A DNA stretch of 64,000 bases, from the NCBI GenBank assembly GCA_963709075.1, contig CAVPUY010000014.1, positions 1,116,001 through 1,180,000 on the forward strand, written 5' to 3'. The notes beneath the pieces were generated by a model. That model was not told the DNA's origin, did not search any database, and was given only the letters and a program-made list of their open reading frames with translations. The translations under genes were made by a program, and so were the position numbers. The stretch is from Palsa-506 sp963709075. GTDB lineage: Bacteria; Actinomycetota; Actinomycetes; Streptosporangiales; Streptosporangiaceae. Shown here in pieces: positions 38,047 to 46,790 of this stretch. Numbering within the stretch: position 1 is the first letter of the stretch; every line of letters starts with the position of its first letter.

Positions 38047-38938
38047 ATGAATTCGAGCAATAATCCGGTGTCCGGCAGCCAGGTGCTCCCGCCAGCCGGC
38101 GGCAGCCCGGCCACCGACCGTGGGCGGCCTGCCCCGGTGCCCGGCACCGAGCCAGGATCAGGCGCCGACCGGCACGCACTGGCCAGGTTCGCGACGGAGC
38201 GCGCGGTCCGCCGCCAGCGCCGGGTCTGGTCCGGCCGGGTGGCCAGCTGGGATCAGCACGGATCGGCCGGGCTCGGCAAGGTCACCGCCGCCGTCATCGG
38301 CCAGGCCGGGAGCAGGCCGGATGCCCAGGTCGTCGACCTGGGCTGCGGAACCGGGCAGATCAGCCTGCCGCTAGCCGAGCGCGGCGCGCAGGTGCTCGCC
38401 GTGGATGTCAGCTCCGCCATGATCCGCGGCCTGCAGTCCGAAGCCCGGCGGCTCGGCATCGCTGGGCTCGATGGCCTGGCGATGCCGATCGAGGAAGTGG
38501 TGCTGCCACCGGAGAGCGTTGACCTGGTGGTCTCCAGCTATGCCCTGCATCACCTGCGCGATGCCGACAAGGCCCGCCTGGTAACGGCCGCTTACGGCTG
38601 GCTACGCCCCGGCGGCAGGCTCGTCATCGCCGACATGATGTTCGGCCGCGGCGGGTCAGGCCGGGATCGGGCGATCATCAGGTCCAAGGTGGCGGCCCTG
38701 GCCAGGAAGGGCCCGGGCGGGTGGTGGCGGATCGCCAAGAACGCCCTGCGCTACCTGCTGCGGGTACAGGAACGCCCGGTGTCGATGGAGACCTGGACCA
38801 TGCTGCTGCAGCGGGCCGGCTTCGCCGGGGTGACCGCGTCCGCGATCGTGGCCGAGGCAGGGATCGTGGCCGGCCACCGGCCGGAGGCCCAGGGCCAGGA
38901 GGCGCGGGGCCAGGAGGCCCGGGCGCCAGGAGGCTTAG
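38047..38938 (+). CDS. Class I SAM-dependent methyltransferase, likely one base insertion near the end
   Basis: About 296 residues. Motif I is VVDLGCGTGQISL, the acidic end of strand 2 is VLAVDVSSAMI, and VVSSYALHHL is motif IV-like. The domain is of the Methyltransf_11/25 type; the substrate is unknown. Uncorrected, the frame runs on to 40695 antisense to the carboxylase gene, which is not credible. Removing one base at about 38923, in a 15-bp repeat, brings in a TAG at 38936-38938, 11 bp short of the convergent gene. Confidence 0.75.
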
Positions 38939-38949
38939 GCCCGGAAGGC

Positions 38950-40503
38950 CTAGGGCCGGGTGCCGAAGGACGGCCTGCCCGGGCTGGCGGGCAATATGGC
39001 GTAGGCGTCGTGTACCCAGTCGCACAGCAGCGGCCTGGTCTCTCGCGGGTCGATGATCTCTTCGATGCCGAACCGCTCCGCGGTCCGCAGCGGGCTGCGC
39101 ACGGCGTCAAGCCGTGCCCTGATGGCGGCAAGCGCGGCGGCCGGATCGTCGGCGCGCTCAAGCTCGGCCCGGTAAGCGGCCTCGGTCCCGCCCTCGACCG
39201 GCAGCGAGCCCCAGTCAGCCGACGGCCAGGCCCACCGGCGGATCAGCCGGTGCCGGTTGGTCAGTCCGGCGCCGCCGACGCCGAAGACGCGGCGCACGAT
39301 GATCTCGGCACCGGGCACCGCTGCCTGGTAGACGGCGCTGATCGCGCGCACGCCGTGCCTGATCGTGGCGCGCTGCTCGGCCCGGGTGCCGATCAGCAGC
39401 CCGGGCTGGTCGGTGAACGTGACGATCGGCAGGTGGAAGGTGGAGCACAGGTCGGCCAGCCGGGTGAGCGCCTCGGCGCCCTCGACGGTCAGGCAGCCGC
39501 CGGCGAAGTAGGGGTCGCCGGCCACCACGCCGACCGGGTGGCCATCGAGCCTGGCCAGCGCGGTGACCACCGACCCGCCGTAGCGCTGTATCTCCAGCAC
39601 AGAGCCGGCGTCGAAGACCGCGGCCAGGATCGGCCGGATCCGGTACGGCTGCCGCCGGTCTCGCGGGATCGCGGACAGCAGCGCCTCGTCGCGCCGCCCG
39701 GCCGGGTCATCGCCGCCGGCCACCGGCGGATTCTGCTGCGCGCTCGGCGGCAGGTACGACAGGAACCGCCTGATCAGCGTGAATGCCTCAGCCTCGGATG
39801 CCGCGATCAGGTCCACCGCGGCGTTGCGGGCGTGCACGCCGGACCCGCCGAGCTGCTCCTTGTCCGGATTCTCGCCGGTCCCGCTGCTGACCACCGGCGG
39901 CCCGGCGACGAACAGCTGCGCCGTGCCCTCGACCAGGATCGACAGGTGGGCCATGCAGAGCCGGGCGGCGCCGAGGCCGGCCACCGGCCCGAGCCCGGCG
40001 GCGACCACCGGCACGACCGACAGGTTGTCGACGACGAGGTCCCAGCCCGGGTTGACCGGGACATAGGTGTGCCCCGTCTGCTCGAGCATCTTCACGCTGC
40101 CGCCGCCGCCGGTGCCCTCGACCAGCCGGACGAGCGGCAGCCGCAGCTCGTTCGCCAGCCGCTCGGCGTAGACCTGCTTGCCGATGATCGCGGCGTCCGC
40201 AGCGCCGCCGCGGATGGTGAAGTCGTCGCCGCCGAGCACGACCTTGCGGCCGGCGATGCGGCCGGTCCCCATGACGAAGTTCGCCGGCGTGAAGGCAGCC
40301 AGCTCGCCGTCGCCGTCATACGCGGCCGTGCCGGCCAGGGCCCCGATCTCATGGAACGAGTCCTCGTCGAGCAGCGCGGCCAGGCGCTCCCGGACCGTCA
40401 GCCGCCCGGCGTCATGCTGGCGCCTGATCTTGTCCGGGCCGCCCATCTGGTCCGCCCGCGCCTGCCTGCGGCCAAGCTCGTCCAGTTCCGGTTGCCACGT
40501 CAT
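38950..40503 (-). CDS. Acyl-CoA carboxylase carboxyltransferase (beta) subunit
   Basis: 517 residues. Carboxyltransferase family shared by propionyl-, acetyl- and methylcrotonyl-CoA carboxylase beta subunits; it moves carboxyl from carboxybiotin to an acyl-CoA. The two crotonase-like halves are visible, with acyl-CoA oxyanion-hole glycines (EGTGGGGSVKML) and the second-half loop FAGGCLTVEGAEAL. No biotin-carrying alpha subunit lies nearby, so it must partner with one encoded elsewhere. Substrate not assignable. ATG 40503. Confidence 0.88.
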   Translation of the reverse strand: MTWQPELDELGRRQARADQMGGPDKIRRQHDAGRLTVRERLAALLDEDSFHEIGALAGTAAYDGDGELAAFTPANFVMGTGRIAGRKVVLGGDDFTIRGGAADAAIIGKQVYAERLANELRLPLVRLVEGTGGGGSVKMLEQTGHTYVPVNPGWDLVVDNLSVVPVVAAGLGPVAGLGAARLCMAHLSILVEGTAQLFVAGPPVVSSGTGENPDKEQLGGSGVHARNAAVDLIAASEAEAFTLIRRFLSYLPPSAQQNPPVAGGDDPAGRRDEALLSAIPRDRRQPYRIRPILAAVFDAGSVLEIQRYGGSVVTALARLDGHPVGVVAGDPYFAGGCLTVEGAEALTRLADLCSTFHLPIVTFTDQPGLLIGTRAEQRATIRHGVRAISAVYQAAVPGAEIIVRRVFGVGGAGLTNRHRLIRRWAWPSADWGSLPVEGGTEAAYRAELERADDPAAALAAIRARLDAVRSPLRTAERFGIEEIIDPRETRPLLCDWVHDAYAILPASPGRPSFGTRP

Positions 40504-40550
40504 GCGGAGAAGCTAACTCACTGCCCGGGCGGGCCGGCCGGCGGAGCGGG

Positions 40551-41792
40551 TCAGGGCCAGAGCCGCCGGGACGCGAGCTCGGCTCCGCTGGCGAGCGTGC
40601 CGAGCTTCGCCCAGGCGATCTGCGGGTGCACCCGGCCGCCGAGCCCGCAGTCGGTGGAGGCGACCACGTTGTCCCTGCCGACGATGTCCGCGTAGCGGAC
40701 TATCCGGTCGGCGACAAGCTCCGGATGCTCAACCACGTTCGTCGAATGGCCGACCACGCCGGGCAGGATCACCTTGCCGTCGGGCAGCCTGACCTCACGC
40801 CATACCCTCCACTCATGCTCGTGCCTGACGTTGGCAGCCTCGAACGAGTAGGCGCTCGCGTTGATCGCGAGCAGCAGGCCGACGATGTCGGCCATCGGCA
40901 GGTCGGTGACGTGCGGGCCATGCCAGCTGCCCCAGCACAGGTGGAAGCGGATGCGCTCGGCAGGCAGCCCGCGGAGCGCGTGGTTGAGCGCCTCGACGCG
41001 GACCAAGGTGTAGCGCTGGTAGGCCTCCACCGTCGGCGCTGGATTTATCTGGTCCCAGTTCTCCGCGATGGCCGGATCGTCGATCTGCAGCGAAAGCCCG
41101 GCGTCGATGATCGCCGCGTACTCCGTGCGCATCGCATCCGCGCAGGCGAAAAGCAGCTCCTCGTCGTCCTCGTAGAACTCGTTGGCGAATCGCGCGCAGC
41201 TGGCCGGGCCGACCGCGTTGAGGAATCCTTCGGTGCGCCCGGCGGCCGCCAGCGCTAACTTGAAGTCGTCGATCGTGCGCTGCATCGCCTCGGTGCCGCG
41301 GTAGGTGACCGGGGCCCGGCAGACCGGCACCAGGGGCCTGTTCTCCCGGTTGGGCAGCGCGACGCCAGAGTTCGGATCGCCGTAGGCCTCGCTGAACTGG
41401 ACCCAGTCCCTGCGCTCGGGAAAGGTTGCCAGGACGACCGCGCCGGGCTCGGCCGGCTTGGTCCGCGGCGGCCTGATCTCGCCGGGCGGCACCATCTCGA
41501 GCCCGGCCAGGCGCTGGAAGACGTAGGTCCACCACGGGCCGAAGTCGTAGCGGTGGTCCATCGAATGGCCGTACTCGCCGTCGTTCACCAGATCGACGCC
41601 GGTCGCCTGCTGGCGCGCGACGACGTCGGTAACCGCGGCGCTGAGCTCGCGCCTGAAATCCTCGTCATCGACGACGGCGGCGGGGTCGGCGGCCGCGCGC
41701 AGCGCGCGCTCGCGGTTGAGCTCGATCAGCCCTTCCGGGCGCGGCAGGCTGCCCGCATGGCTGGTCAGGATTCGGCCGGGGCTTGTCGGCAT
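40551..41792 (-). CDS. Cobalamin-independent methionine synthase II-like protein (MetE C-domain family)
   Basis: About 413 residues. The TIM-barrel MetE C-terminal-like domain begins TSHAGSLPRPEGL. Zinc-ligand candidates are the His/Cys in HLCWGSWHGPH and the Cys in STDCGLGGR. Stand-alone proteins of this group are often annotated as epoxyalkane:coenzyme M transferase-like or 5-methyltetrahydropteroyltriglutamate methyltransferase-like; the substrate is unknown. ATG 41792 is favoured over the further-upstream start because GGAGGACAG lies directly before it. Confidence 0.83.
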   Translation of the reverse strand: MPTSPGRILTSHAGSLPRPEGLIELNRERALRAAADPAAVVDDEDFRRELSAAVTDVVARQQATGVDLVNDGEYGHSMDHRYDFGPWWTYVFQRLAGLEMVPPGEIRPPRTKPAEPGAVVLATFPERRDWVQFSEAYGDPNSGVALPNRENRPLVPVCRAPVTYRGTEAMQRTIDDFKLALAAAGRTEGFLNAVGPASCARFANEFYEDDEELLFACADAMRTEYAAIIDAGLSLQIDDPAIAENWDQINPAPTVEAYQRYTLVRVEALNHALRGLPAERIRFHLCWGSWHGPHVTDLPMADIVGLLLAINASAYSFEAANVRHEHEWRVWREVRLPDGKVILPGVVGHSTNVVEHPELVADRIVRYADIVGRDNVVASTDCGLGGRVHPQIAWAKLGTLASGAELASRRLWP

Positions 41793-42032
41793 CTGTCCTC
41801 CACGGGGGTAGCCGTCCCGGCAGCCGGGGCCACCGGCCCGATCTCCGCCGGCGGCGAAGCGGGCACGGGCCATCTCGCCGGCATGTCCTACCGGGCTGGC
41901 ACTGGCGGGCGAAAATCCCGTTAATTATGGCCATCATGCGCTAACCGCGGCAAGCCGTCTCATTCTTGCCCGAGATGCCCCCGGGACGTGTCTTTCCAGA
42001 GGCTGCTCGCCGGGTGCGCGGTGGCCGCCGGT

Positions 42033-42038
42033 TACCCT
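42033..42038 (+). promoter_or_regulatory. Putative -10 element (TACCCT) of a leaderless nadD promoter
   Basis: TACCCT ends 6 nt before ATG 42045; the 250-bp divergent gap holds no other gene. Confidence 0.4.
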
Positions 42039-42044
42039 CTCGGC

Positions 42045-42686
42045 ATGGACGCTGGGGGATCACCCGCCAAGCGGATCGGCGTGATGGGCGGCACCTTCGA
42101 CCCGATCCATCATGGCCACCTTGTCGCGGCGAGCGAGGTCGGGCATTTCTTCTCGCTGGACGAGGTCGTGTTCGTGCCGACCGGCCGGCCCTGGCAGAAG
42201 GACGACCGGCTGGTGTCGGAGGCCGAGGACCGGTACCTGATGACGGTCATCGCGACCGCGTCCAACCCGCGGTTCTCGGTCAGCCGGGTGGACATCGACC
42301 GGCCGGGTCCGACCTACACCATCGACACCCTGCATGAGCTGCGGGCGGCCAGGGGCGCCGACGCCGAGCTTTTCTTCATTACCGGCGCTGACGCGCTTGA
42401 CCAGCTGATGTCCTGGCAGGACGCGGATGAGCTGTTCGAGCTCGCGCACTTCGTCGGCTGCACCCGGCCCGGGCACCGGCTGTCCGGCGCAGGCCTGCCG
42501 GACGAGCGGGTCAGCCTGATCGAGATCCCGGCGCTGACGATCTCGTCCACCGCATGCCGGGCCCGGGTGCGCACCGGCGAGCCGATCTGGTACCTGGTCC
42601 CGGACGGGATCGTGCAGTACATCGCGAAACGCGGCCTGTACCAGGACCAGGAGGACGGTGGCTTCGGCCACGGGGCGCGGGGCTAG
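42045..42686 (+). CDS. nadD: Nicotinate-nucleotide adenylyltransferase
   Basis: 213 residues. Joins nicotinate mononucleotide and ATP in NAD synthesis. The nucleotidyltransferase motif is GGTFDPIHHGHL (HxGH) and the C-terminal ISSTACRARVRTG provides the second motif. ATG 42045 is chosen from the conserved N-terminus (RIGVMGGTFDP) and the -10 element just upstream. nadD-rsfS-phosphatase order is conserved in actinobacteria. Confidence 0.95.
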   Translation: MDAGGSPAKRIGVMGGTFDPIHHGHLVAASEVGHFFSLDEVVFVPTGRPWQKDDRLVSEAEDRYLMTVIATASNPRFSVSRVDIDRPGPTYTIDTLHELRAARGADAELFFITGADALDQLMSWQDADELFELAHFVGCTRPGHRLSGAGLPDERVSLIEIPALTISSTACRARVRTGEPIWYLVPDGIVQYIAKRGLYQDQEDGGFGHGARG

Positions 42687-42695
42687 CCAGGCCGG

Positions 42696-42799
42696 GCGCG
42701 GGTCCGGCGAGGCGCGGGTCCGGCGAGGCGCGGGTCCGGCGAGGCGCGGGTCCGGCGAGGCGCGGGTCCGGGCGCGGGTCCGGCGACGCGCGGGTCCGG
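42696..42799. repeat. 16-bp tandem repeats between nadD and rsfS
   Basis: GCGCGGGTCCGGCGAG-like units start at 42696, 42712, 42728, 42744 and 42760, then 42772 and 42788 (periods 16, 12 and 16). There are no spacers of CRISPR type. The tract follows the nadD stop directly. Confidence 0.85.
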
Positions 42800-42930
42800 C
42801 CGGCGCGCGCCCCGCCAGATGAACCTGCTCACCTGGTTCGCCGAGATACCCTGAACTGGCTTGTGCCAACCCCGGCGCTAACTGTGCGATGGTAGGGGCA
42901 AGGCTCAGCAGAGGAGGACGAGCAGCGCAC

Positions 42931-43437
42931 GTGACCGCCACTGACAGGGCAGTCGAGCTAGTGACGATCGCCGCCGGGGCCGCGGCGGACAAGCTCGCTA
43001 CCGACATCATTGCCTACGACGTGAGCGAGCAGCTTGTCATCACCGACGCATTTCTGCTCTGCTCGGCCGCCAACGACCGCCAGGTCAAGGCCATCGTCGA
43101 TGAAATCGAAGACAAGCTGCGCAAGGCCGGGGCCAAGCCGGTGCGCCGGGAAGGCGAGCGCGAAGGCCGGTGGGTGCTGCTCGACTACCTTGACGTGGTC
43201 ATCCACGTCCAGCATGCCGAGGAGCGGGTGTTCTACTCGCTTGAGCGGCTGTGGAAGGACTGCCCGGTGATCCCGCTGCCCGAGCCGGTGACTGCGGGCC
43301 GCGCTGGTGGTGCCAGCGGTCTTAGTGGCTCCGGCGGCGGCGTTGACGGTCGTGGCGGCATGGACGGTCGTGGCGGTACGGGCGGCCGCGGCGGTACGGG
43401 CGGCAGTGCTGGCCTCCGCTCCAGGGACTCGCGCTGA
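42931..43437 (+). CDS. rsfS: Ribosomal silencing factor RsfS (Iojap) with Gly-rich tail
   Basis: 168 residues. Residues 1-118 match RsfS/YbeB, which binds L14 and blocks subunit joining when nutrients run low (VTDAFLLCSAANDRQVKAI-like core, GRWVLLDYLDVVIHV). GAGGAGG at about 42911-42917 supports GTG 42931. The final 45 residues are a Gly/Arg/Ser repeat (RGGTGG) absent from most homologues. Confidence 0.93.
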   Translation: MTATDRAVELVTIAAGAAADKLATDIIAYDVSEQLVITDAFLLCSAANDRQVKAIVDEIEDKLRKAGAKPVRREGEREGRWVLLDYLDVVIHVQHAEERVFYSLERLWKDCPVIPLPEPVTAGRAGGASGLSGSGGGVDGRGGMDGRGGTGGRGGTGGSAGLRSRDSR

Positions 43438-43511
43438 CCGCGGCGCGTCCCGATCCCGGCGCTGACCCGGGGCCCGGCGAGGACGTCGGGCCGGACCCTG
43501 CTGCCGGCCCG

Positions 43512-44177
43512 GTGCCAGATCGTGCCGCGGGAAGGCCGGTCACGCTGCTGCTGTGGCGGCACGGCCAGACGGAGTGGAACCTGGAGCGGCGCTTCCAGGG
43601 CCAGAGCGACATCGGGCTCAACGAGACCGGCAGGCGGCAGGCCAGGCGTGCCGCGCTGCTGATCGCGGCGCTGAAGCCGGATGCGATCTACTCCTCTGAC
43701 CTGGCCAGGGCGGTCAACACCGCCGAGCCGCTGGCCCGGCTGACCGGCCTGCCGGTGAGCCTGGACAAGGACTTGCGGGAACGCCACGGCGGTGCCTGGG
43801 AAGGGCTGACCGATCGGGAGATCAGGGAGTTTTACCCGGAGGCGTACCAGACCTGGTCGCCGCCGGACGGTGAGCCGACTGCAGCTGTCGCTGACCGCGC
43901 GGCCGGGGCCTTCGAGCGGATCGCTGACAACATGCCCGGCGGCACGCTGACCGTGGTCGTCAGCCACGGCGCCGCGATCGGCGTGGGAATGTCACGCCTG
44001 CTCGGGCTGCCCGAGCGGGAACGGCTGCTCGGGTCGCTGTCTAACTGTGCCTGGTCCGTACTCGGCCGCCGCTCCGGCCGGTGGCGGCTGCTTGAGCACA
44101 ATGTCGGGACGCTGCCCGAGCCGGTGCCTGACCGGGGGCTGGCAGCAGATGCGGCACCTGTCGCGGCGCCAGGGTAA
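43512..44177 (+). CDS. Histidine phosphatase (phosphoglycerate-mutase-like)
   Basis: 221 residues. Catalytic RHG motif in LLLWRHGQTEWN, phosphate-binding Arg in YSSDLARA, catalytic Glu in RERHGGAWEG and second His in VVVSHGAAIG. This position after rsfS is conserved in actinobacteria, where related proteins act on phosphoglycerate-type or glucosyl-3-phosphoglycerate substrates; the substrate here is not certain. GTG 43512 is the first start codon in the frame after rsfS. Confidence 0.85.
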   Translation: MPDRAAGRPVTLLLWRHGQTEWNLERRFQGQSDIGLNETGRRQARRAALLIAALKPDAIYSSDLARAVNTAEPLARLTGLPVSLDKDLRERHGGAWEGLTDREIREFYPEAYQTWSPPDGEPTAAVADRAAGAFERIADNMPGGTLTVVVSHGAAIGVGMSRLLGLPERERLLGSLSNCAWSVLGRRSGRWRLLEHNVGTLPEPVPDRGLAADAAPVAAPG

Positions 44178-44307
44178 GTCGCAGCAGCAGCAGCCGACCG
44201 GCTGGCGGCCGTCGGGCCGGCCGTAGCGGCGTAGGCCGGGGACAGTTGCTGGCAAGTTTCTTGTACACTGGCGGGGCGCTGCGGCCCGACAGGCCGGGTG
44301 CTCCCGA

Positions 44308-44383
<76 letters not shown>

Positions 44384-45140
44384 AAGGTCACAGAGAAAAT
44401 TCGAATATCGTTCCGCGAGTTTCCGGGATGCCGGGTAGCGCGTTGGGTAGCAGCGAGGTACGAGGCCAGCCGTCCTCGGCAGCGACTTTGGCGCTCTGCT
44501 GGTATGAGCGGGTACTGCCCTGAGTTGTTGCGGGCTTGCATTCGCCGCACCCGCACACGCACCTGGTCCTGCGCGCGGGCGCCGCATAGCTAGCGAGGTG
44601 CCCGGTCGTGCCGAGTGGCGTGCGGCCTGGCGGCACGGCGCGGTTGCCGCCCGGGCAGGCGGGCGGCACGGGCCCGGTCCTGGAGCATGCTACGGCCGCG
44701 GCGCAGCTGCTGGCGCGAGGGATCGCGCCGCTGAGCCGTGCTGGCATCGCCGCGCCCGCGCCGGGGATGCACTGGCTCAGCTCCCCGGATCTGCGCCTGA
44801 GCCAGGCTCAGCTCCTGGGACAGGCTCAGTTCCTGGCTGCGCCTGAGCCTGGCTCAGCGCCCGGCGCTGCGGCTCAGCTCGCGGCGGGCTGGCAGGCAAG
44901 GTCGGCTCAGGCTGCGCTTCCTGCTCAGGCTGGCTGCCCGGCGGCCGGCGGCCGGCGAGATGGCGCGGCAGGACGGCACGCACTGGCCGGGCGGTCGAAG
45001 ATGGCCAGTCAGGACCGCAGCACGCGGTCATCGCGGAAGACCGCCTGACGAGACACCAAGCCGCGGTCGTAACGGCACGTGACAGACGACAAGGCCACCC
45101 ACGGCTGACCAACCACGCAGATCGATGCTCCTATGTCCTG
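44384..45140. other. Left end of the island: no confident gene; cluster of GGCTCAG motifs
   Basis: No frame here resembles a known protein. GGCTCAG occurs at 44774, 44805, 44823, 44851, 44871 and 44904, with inverted CTGAGCC at 44797 and 44843. These create two 15-bp palindromes (CTGAGCC-A-GGCTCAG at 44797-44811; CTGAGCC-T-GGCTCAG at 44843-44857). Confidence 0.6.
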
Positions 45141-45338
45141 TCAAGGCCCTTTGGGTTCGGGTTCAGCCAGGAGATCGGTGATCTGTTCGGCGAGGCGCTC
45201 GGCGCTGGTGCGGGACAAGCCGATGGTGGTGATGACACTCCGATGGCCTCGGCGAAGCCGGATGAGCCAGGATCGCCCGGGAGGCTGTCCCCGGATGCTG
45301 GAGGAGCCGGTATCGATCTCAACGCTGACGGCTGGCAT
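45141..45338 (-). CDS. Hypothetical 65-residue protein
   Basis: Small open frame starting MPAVSVEIDTGSSSIRG, with a composition and beta-then-alpha pattern (SWLIRLRRGHRSVITTIGL, then SAERLAEQITDLL) plausible for a folded small protein. No convincing ribosome-binding site is seen. I do not recognise the family. Confidence 0.35.
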   Translation of the reverse strand: MPAVSVEIDTGSSSIRGQPPGRSWLIRLRRGHRSVITTIGLSRTSAERLAEQITDLLAEPEPKGP

Positions 45339-45555
45339 GGCTGCTTTCTGGGATTCAGCGGACGGTGCTCGGGCCGGGGTTGCCGGGATGCGGACAAGAC
45401 AGGGACGGGCCGCTCCGGGTAGGAGGGCAAGCTCTTATTAGGTCACGCTGCCAGCAGGCAGGCCGATGAGACCGGGGACGGCCGACGAATCGTTCGAAGG
45501 CCAGCAGGAGCGGCAGCCGAATATCGGGTCAGGCCGTCCCCGGGGTAGGCGGGTG

Positions 45556-46599
45556 CTAGCGGGCGGCGCGAAGGTGGGGGTAGACCTCGCGGGCGACGTA
45601 ACGCTTGAGGCAGCGCATGATTTCCGCCTTCGATTTTCCTTCTGCCGTGCGGCGTTCGACGTAGGCGCGGGTGGCCGGGTCGGAGCCCATGCGGGTGAAC
45701 ACGATCCGCCACAGGGCGTGATTGGCCTGGCGGTCGCCGCCGGGGTTGAGGCGGTGGCGGACGGTCTTGCCGGAGGATGCGGGGATGGGCGCGGCGGCGC
45801 ACAGGTGCGCCCAGGCGGCCTCGCTGCGCAGCCGTTCGGGGTGATCCCCGGCCGCGATGAGCAGCAGCGCCGCGGTGTTAGGGCCGATCCCGTAGAGGGC
45901 GAGCAGCCCGGGGGCATGCGCTGTGACGAGAGGGACGATGAGCTCGTCGAGGCGCTGCAGTTGGCCGTTGAGGAACTCCGCGCGTCGTCCCAGCTCGCGC
46001 AGGGCGACACGGACGGCGTAGCCGACGACGTCACCGGGGCGGGGCCGCAGCGACGCCGTCTCGGCCACCAGCGCAGCCACCGTGTGCCGGGCGAACCGGG
46101 TGCGCACGTCATCAGGCCCGGTCAGGATCAGGGCTCTGGCCTGGTTGATCGTCTGGGTCCGCTCGGAGCCGGCACTGCGCTTGGCGACCATCAGCGCGCG
46201 GATCGCCTCCACGGTCCCGTCCCGGCCCTTCGGCGCGCCGCGGGCCCGGCCGGACTGTGCGGCCCGGGCCGCACTCACCGCATCCAGGGGATCGGACTTG
46301 CCCTGCCGGCGGCGGTCCTGCCGGTCGGAACGGTCCACCTCCACGACCCGGACACCGGCCGCGATGACGTGACGGGTCAGGCCAGCTCCGTAGCTGCCGG
46401 TCCCCTCAATCCCGACCAGGCACACCGTCCCGAACCCGCCGAGCCAGCCCAGCAGGCCGCCGTAGCCGGCCGGGGTAGCCGGGAACTCCCGGACGCCGAG
46501 CAGCCCGCCGACCGGGTCGAGCGCGGCGGCCACATGCGTGTCAGCGTGAGTATCGACCCCGCCGGTAATGGCGCGTGCCTCTACGATGGTCAATGCCAT
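45556..46599 (-). CDS. IS110-family transposase (RuvC-like DEDD / Tnp serine)
   Basis: 347 residues, full length. The N-terminal RuvC-like domain has D16 (GGVDTHADTH), E65 (VGIEGTGSYG), D103 and D106 (KSDPLDAVSAA). The C-terminal transposase domain has the conserved GPNTAALLL helix-hairpin region and the serine in PIPASSGKT (S275/S276) before HRLNPGGDRQANHAL. GAGAAAAGAG lies just before ATG 46599. All catalytic residues are present, so it looks active. Recombinases of this family use a bridge RNA from the element's own non-coding end. Confidence 0.92.
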   Translation of the reverse strand: MALTIVEARAITGGVDTHADTHVAAALDPVGGLLGVREFPATPAGYGGLLGWLGGFGTVCLVGIEGTGSYGAGLTRHVIAAGVRVVEVDRSDRQDRRRQGKSDPLDAVSAARAAQSGRARGAPKGRDGTVEAIRALMVAKRSAGSERTQTINQARALILTGPDDVRTRFARHTVAALVAETASLRPRPGDVVGYAVRVALRELGRRAEFLNGQLQRLDELIVPLVTAHAPGLLALYGIGPNTAALLLIAAGDHPERLRSEAAWAHLCAAAPIPASSGKTVRHRLNPGGDRQANHALWRIVFTRMGSDPATRAYVERRTAEGKSKAEIMRCLKRYVAREVYPHLRAAR

Positions 46600-46790
46600 C
46601 TCTTTTCTCAGGTTGAAGGGATGGCACGCACCCGCTGGCCGTCGGACCTGTGAAACCCCGGCCTCTAGTCCAGGCCAGGCAGATCAGACCGGCACCGCCG
46701 GTGGGTGCCAGAAACTGGGGCCCGGCCGACAGATCGTTTCGCAGGACAACCCGAGACGGCGTCAGCCGAATCGGAGGTCAGGCCGGGACC
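46600..46790 (-). ncRNA. Candidate IS110 bridge-RNA region (left non-coding end)
   Basis: About 190 nt lie between the transposase start and the left end-like repeat. In the IS110 group this interval encodes the bridge RNA with target- and donor-binding loops. I infer the RNA from family and position; I have not established its fold or loops. The interval has several GC-rich inverted segments (for example GGCACCGCCGGTGGGTGCC at about 46691-46709). Confidence 0.35.

Larger units (their letters stand above)
45514..46790 (-). mobile_element. IS110-family insertion sequence (ends approximate)
   Basis: The transposase gene is flanked by an imperfect direct repeat: CAGCCGAAT...GGTCAGGCCG occurs at 45514-45536 and at 46763-46784. 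IS110 elements lack terminal inverted repeats, so these matching subterminal sequences are my best guide to the ends. They give a length of about 1.28 kb, normal for the family. Exact ends need a second copy or an empty site. Confidence 0.55.

Noticed and set aside
38047..40695. 882-codon plus-strand frame continuing past the methyltransferase
   Set aside because: The second two-thirds is antisense to a clear carboxyltransferase gene; a one-base insertion at 38923 explains the missing stop.
42696..42799. CRISPR array
   Set aside because: Units are 12-16 bp and adjoin directly without unique spacers; no cas gene is present.
44608..45048. Possible integrase or excisionase in the left end of the island
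   Set aside because: The frame is Ala/Gln-rich repeat translation with no R-H-R-Y residues, helix-turn-helix or serine-recombinase motif.
45556..46599. IS110 transposase as the enzyme that inserted the whole island
   Set aside because: IS110 recombinases do not use 46-bp tRNA 3'-end sites; the direct repeat is typical of a tyrosine integrase that is not present here.
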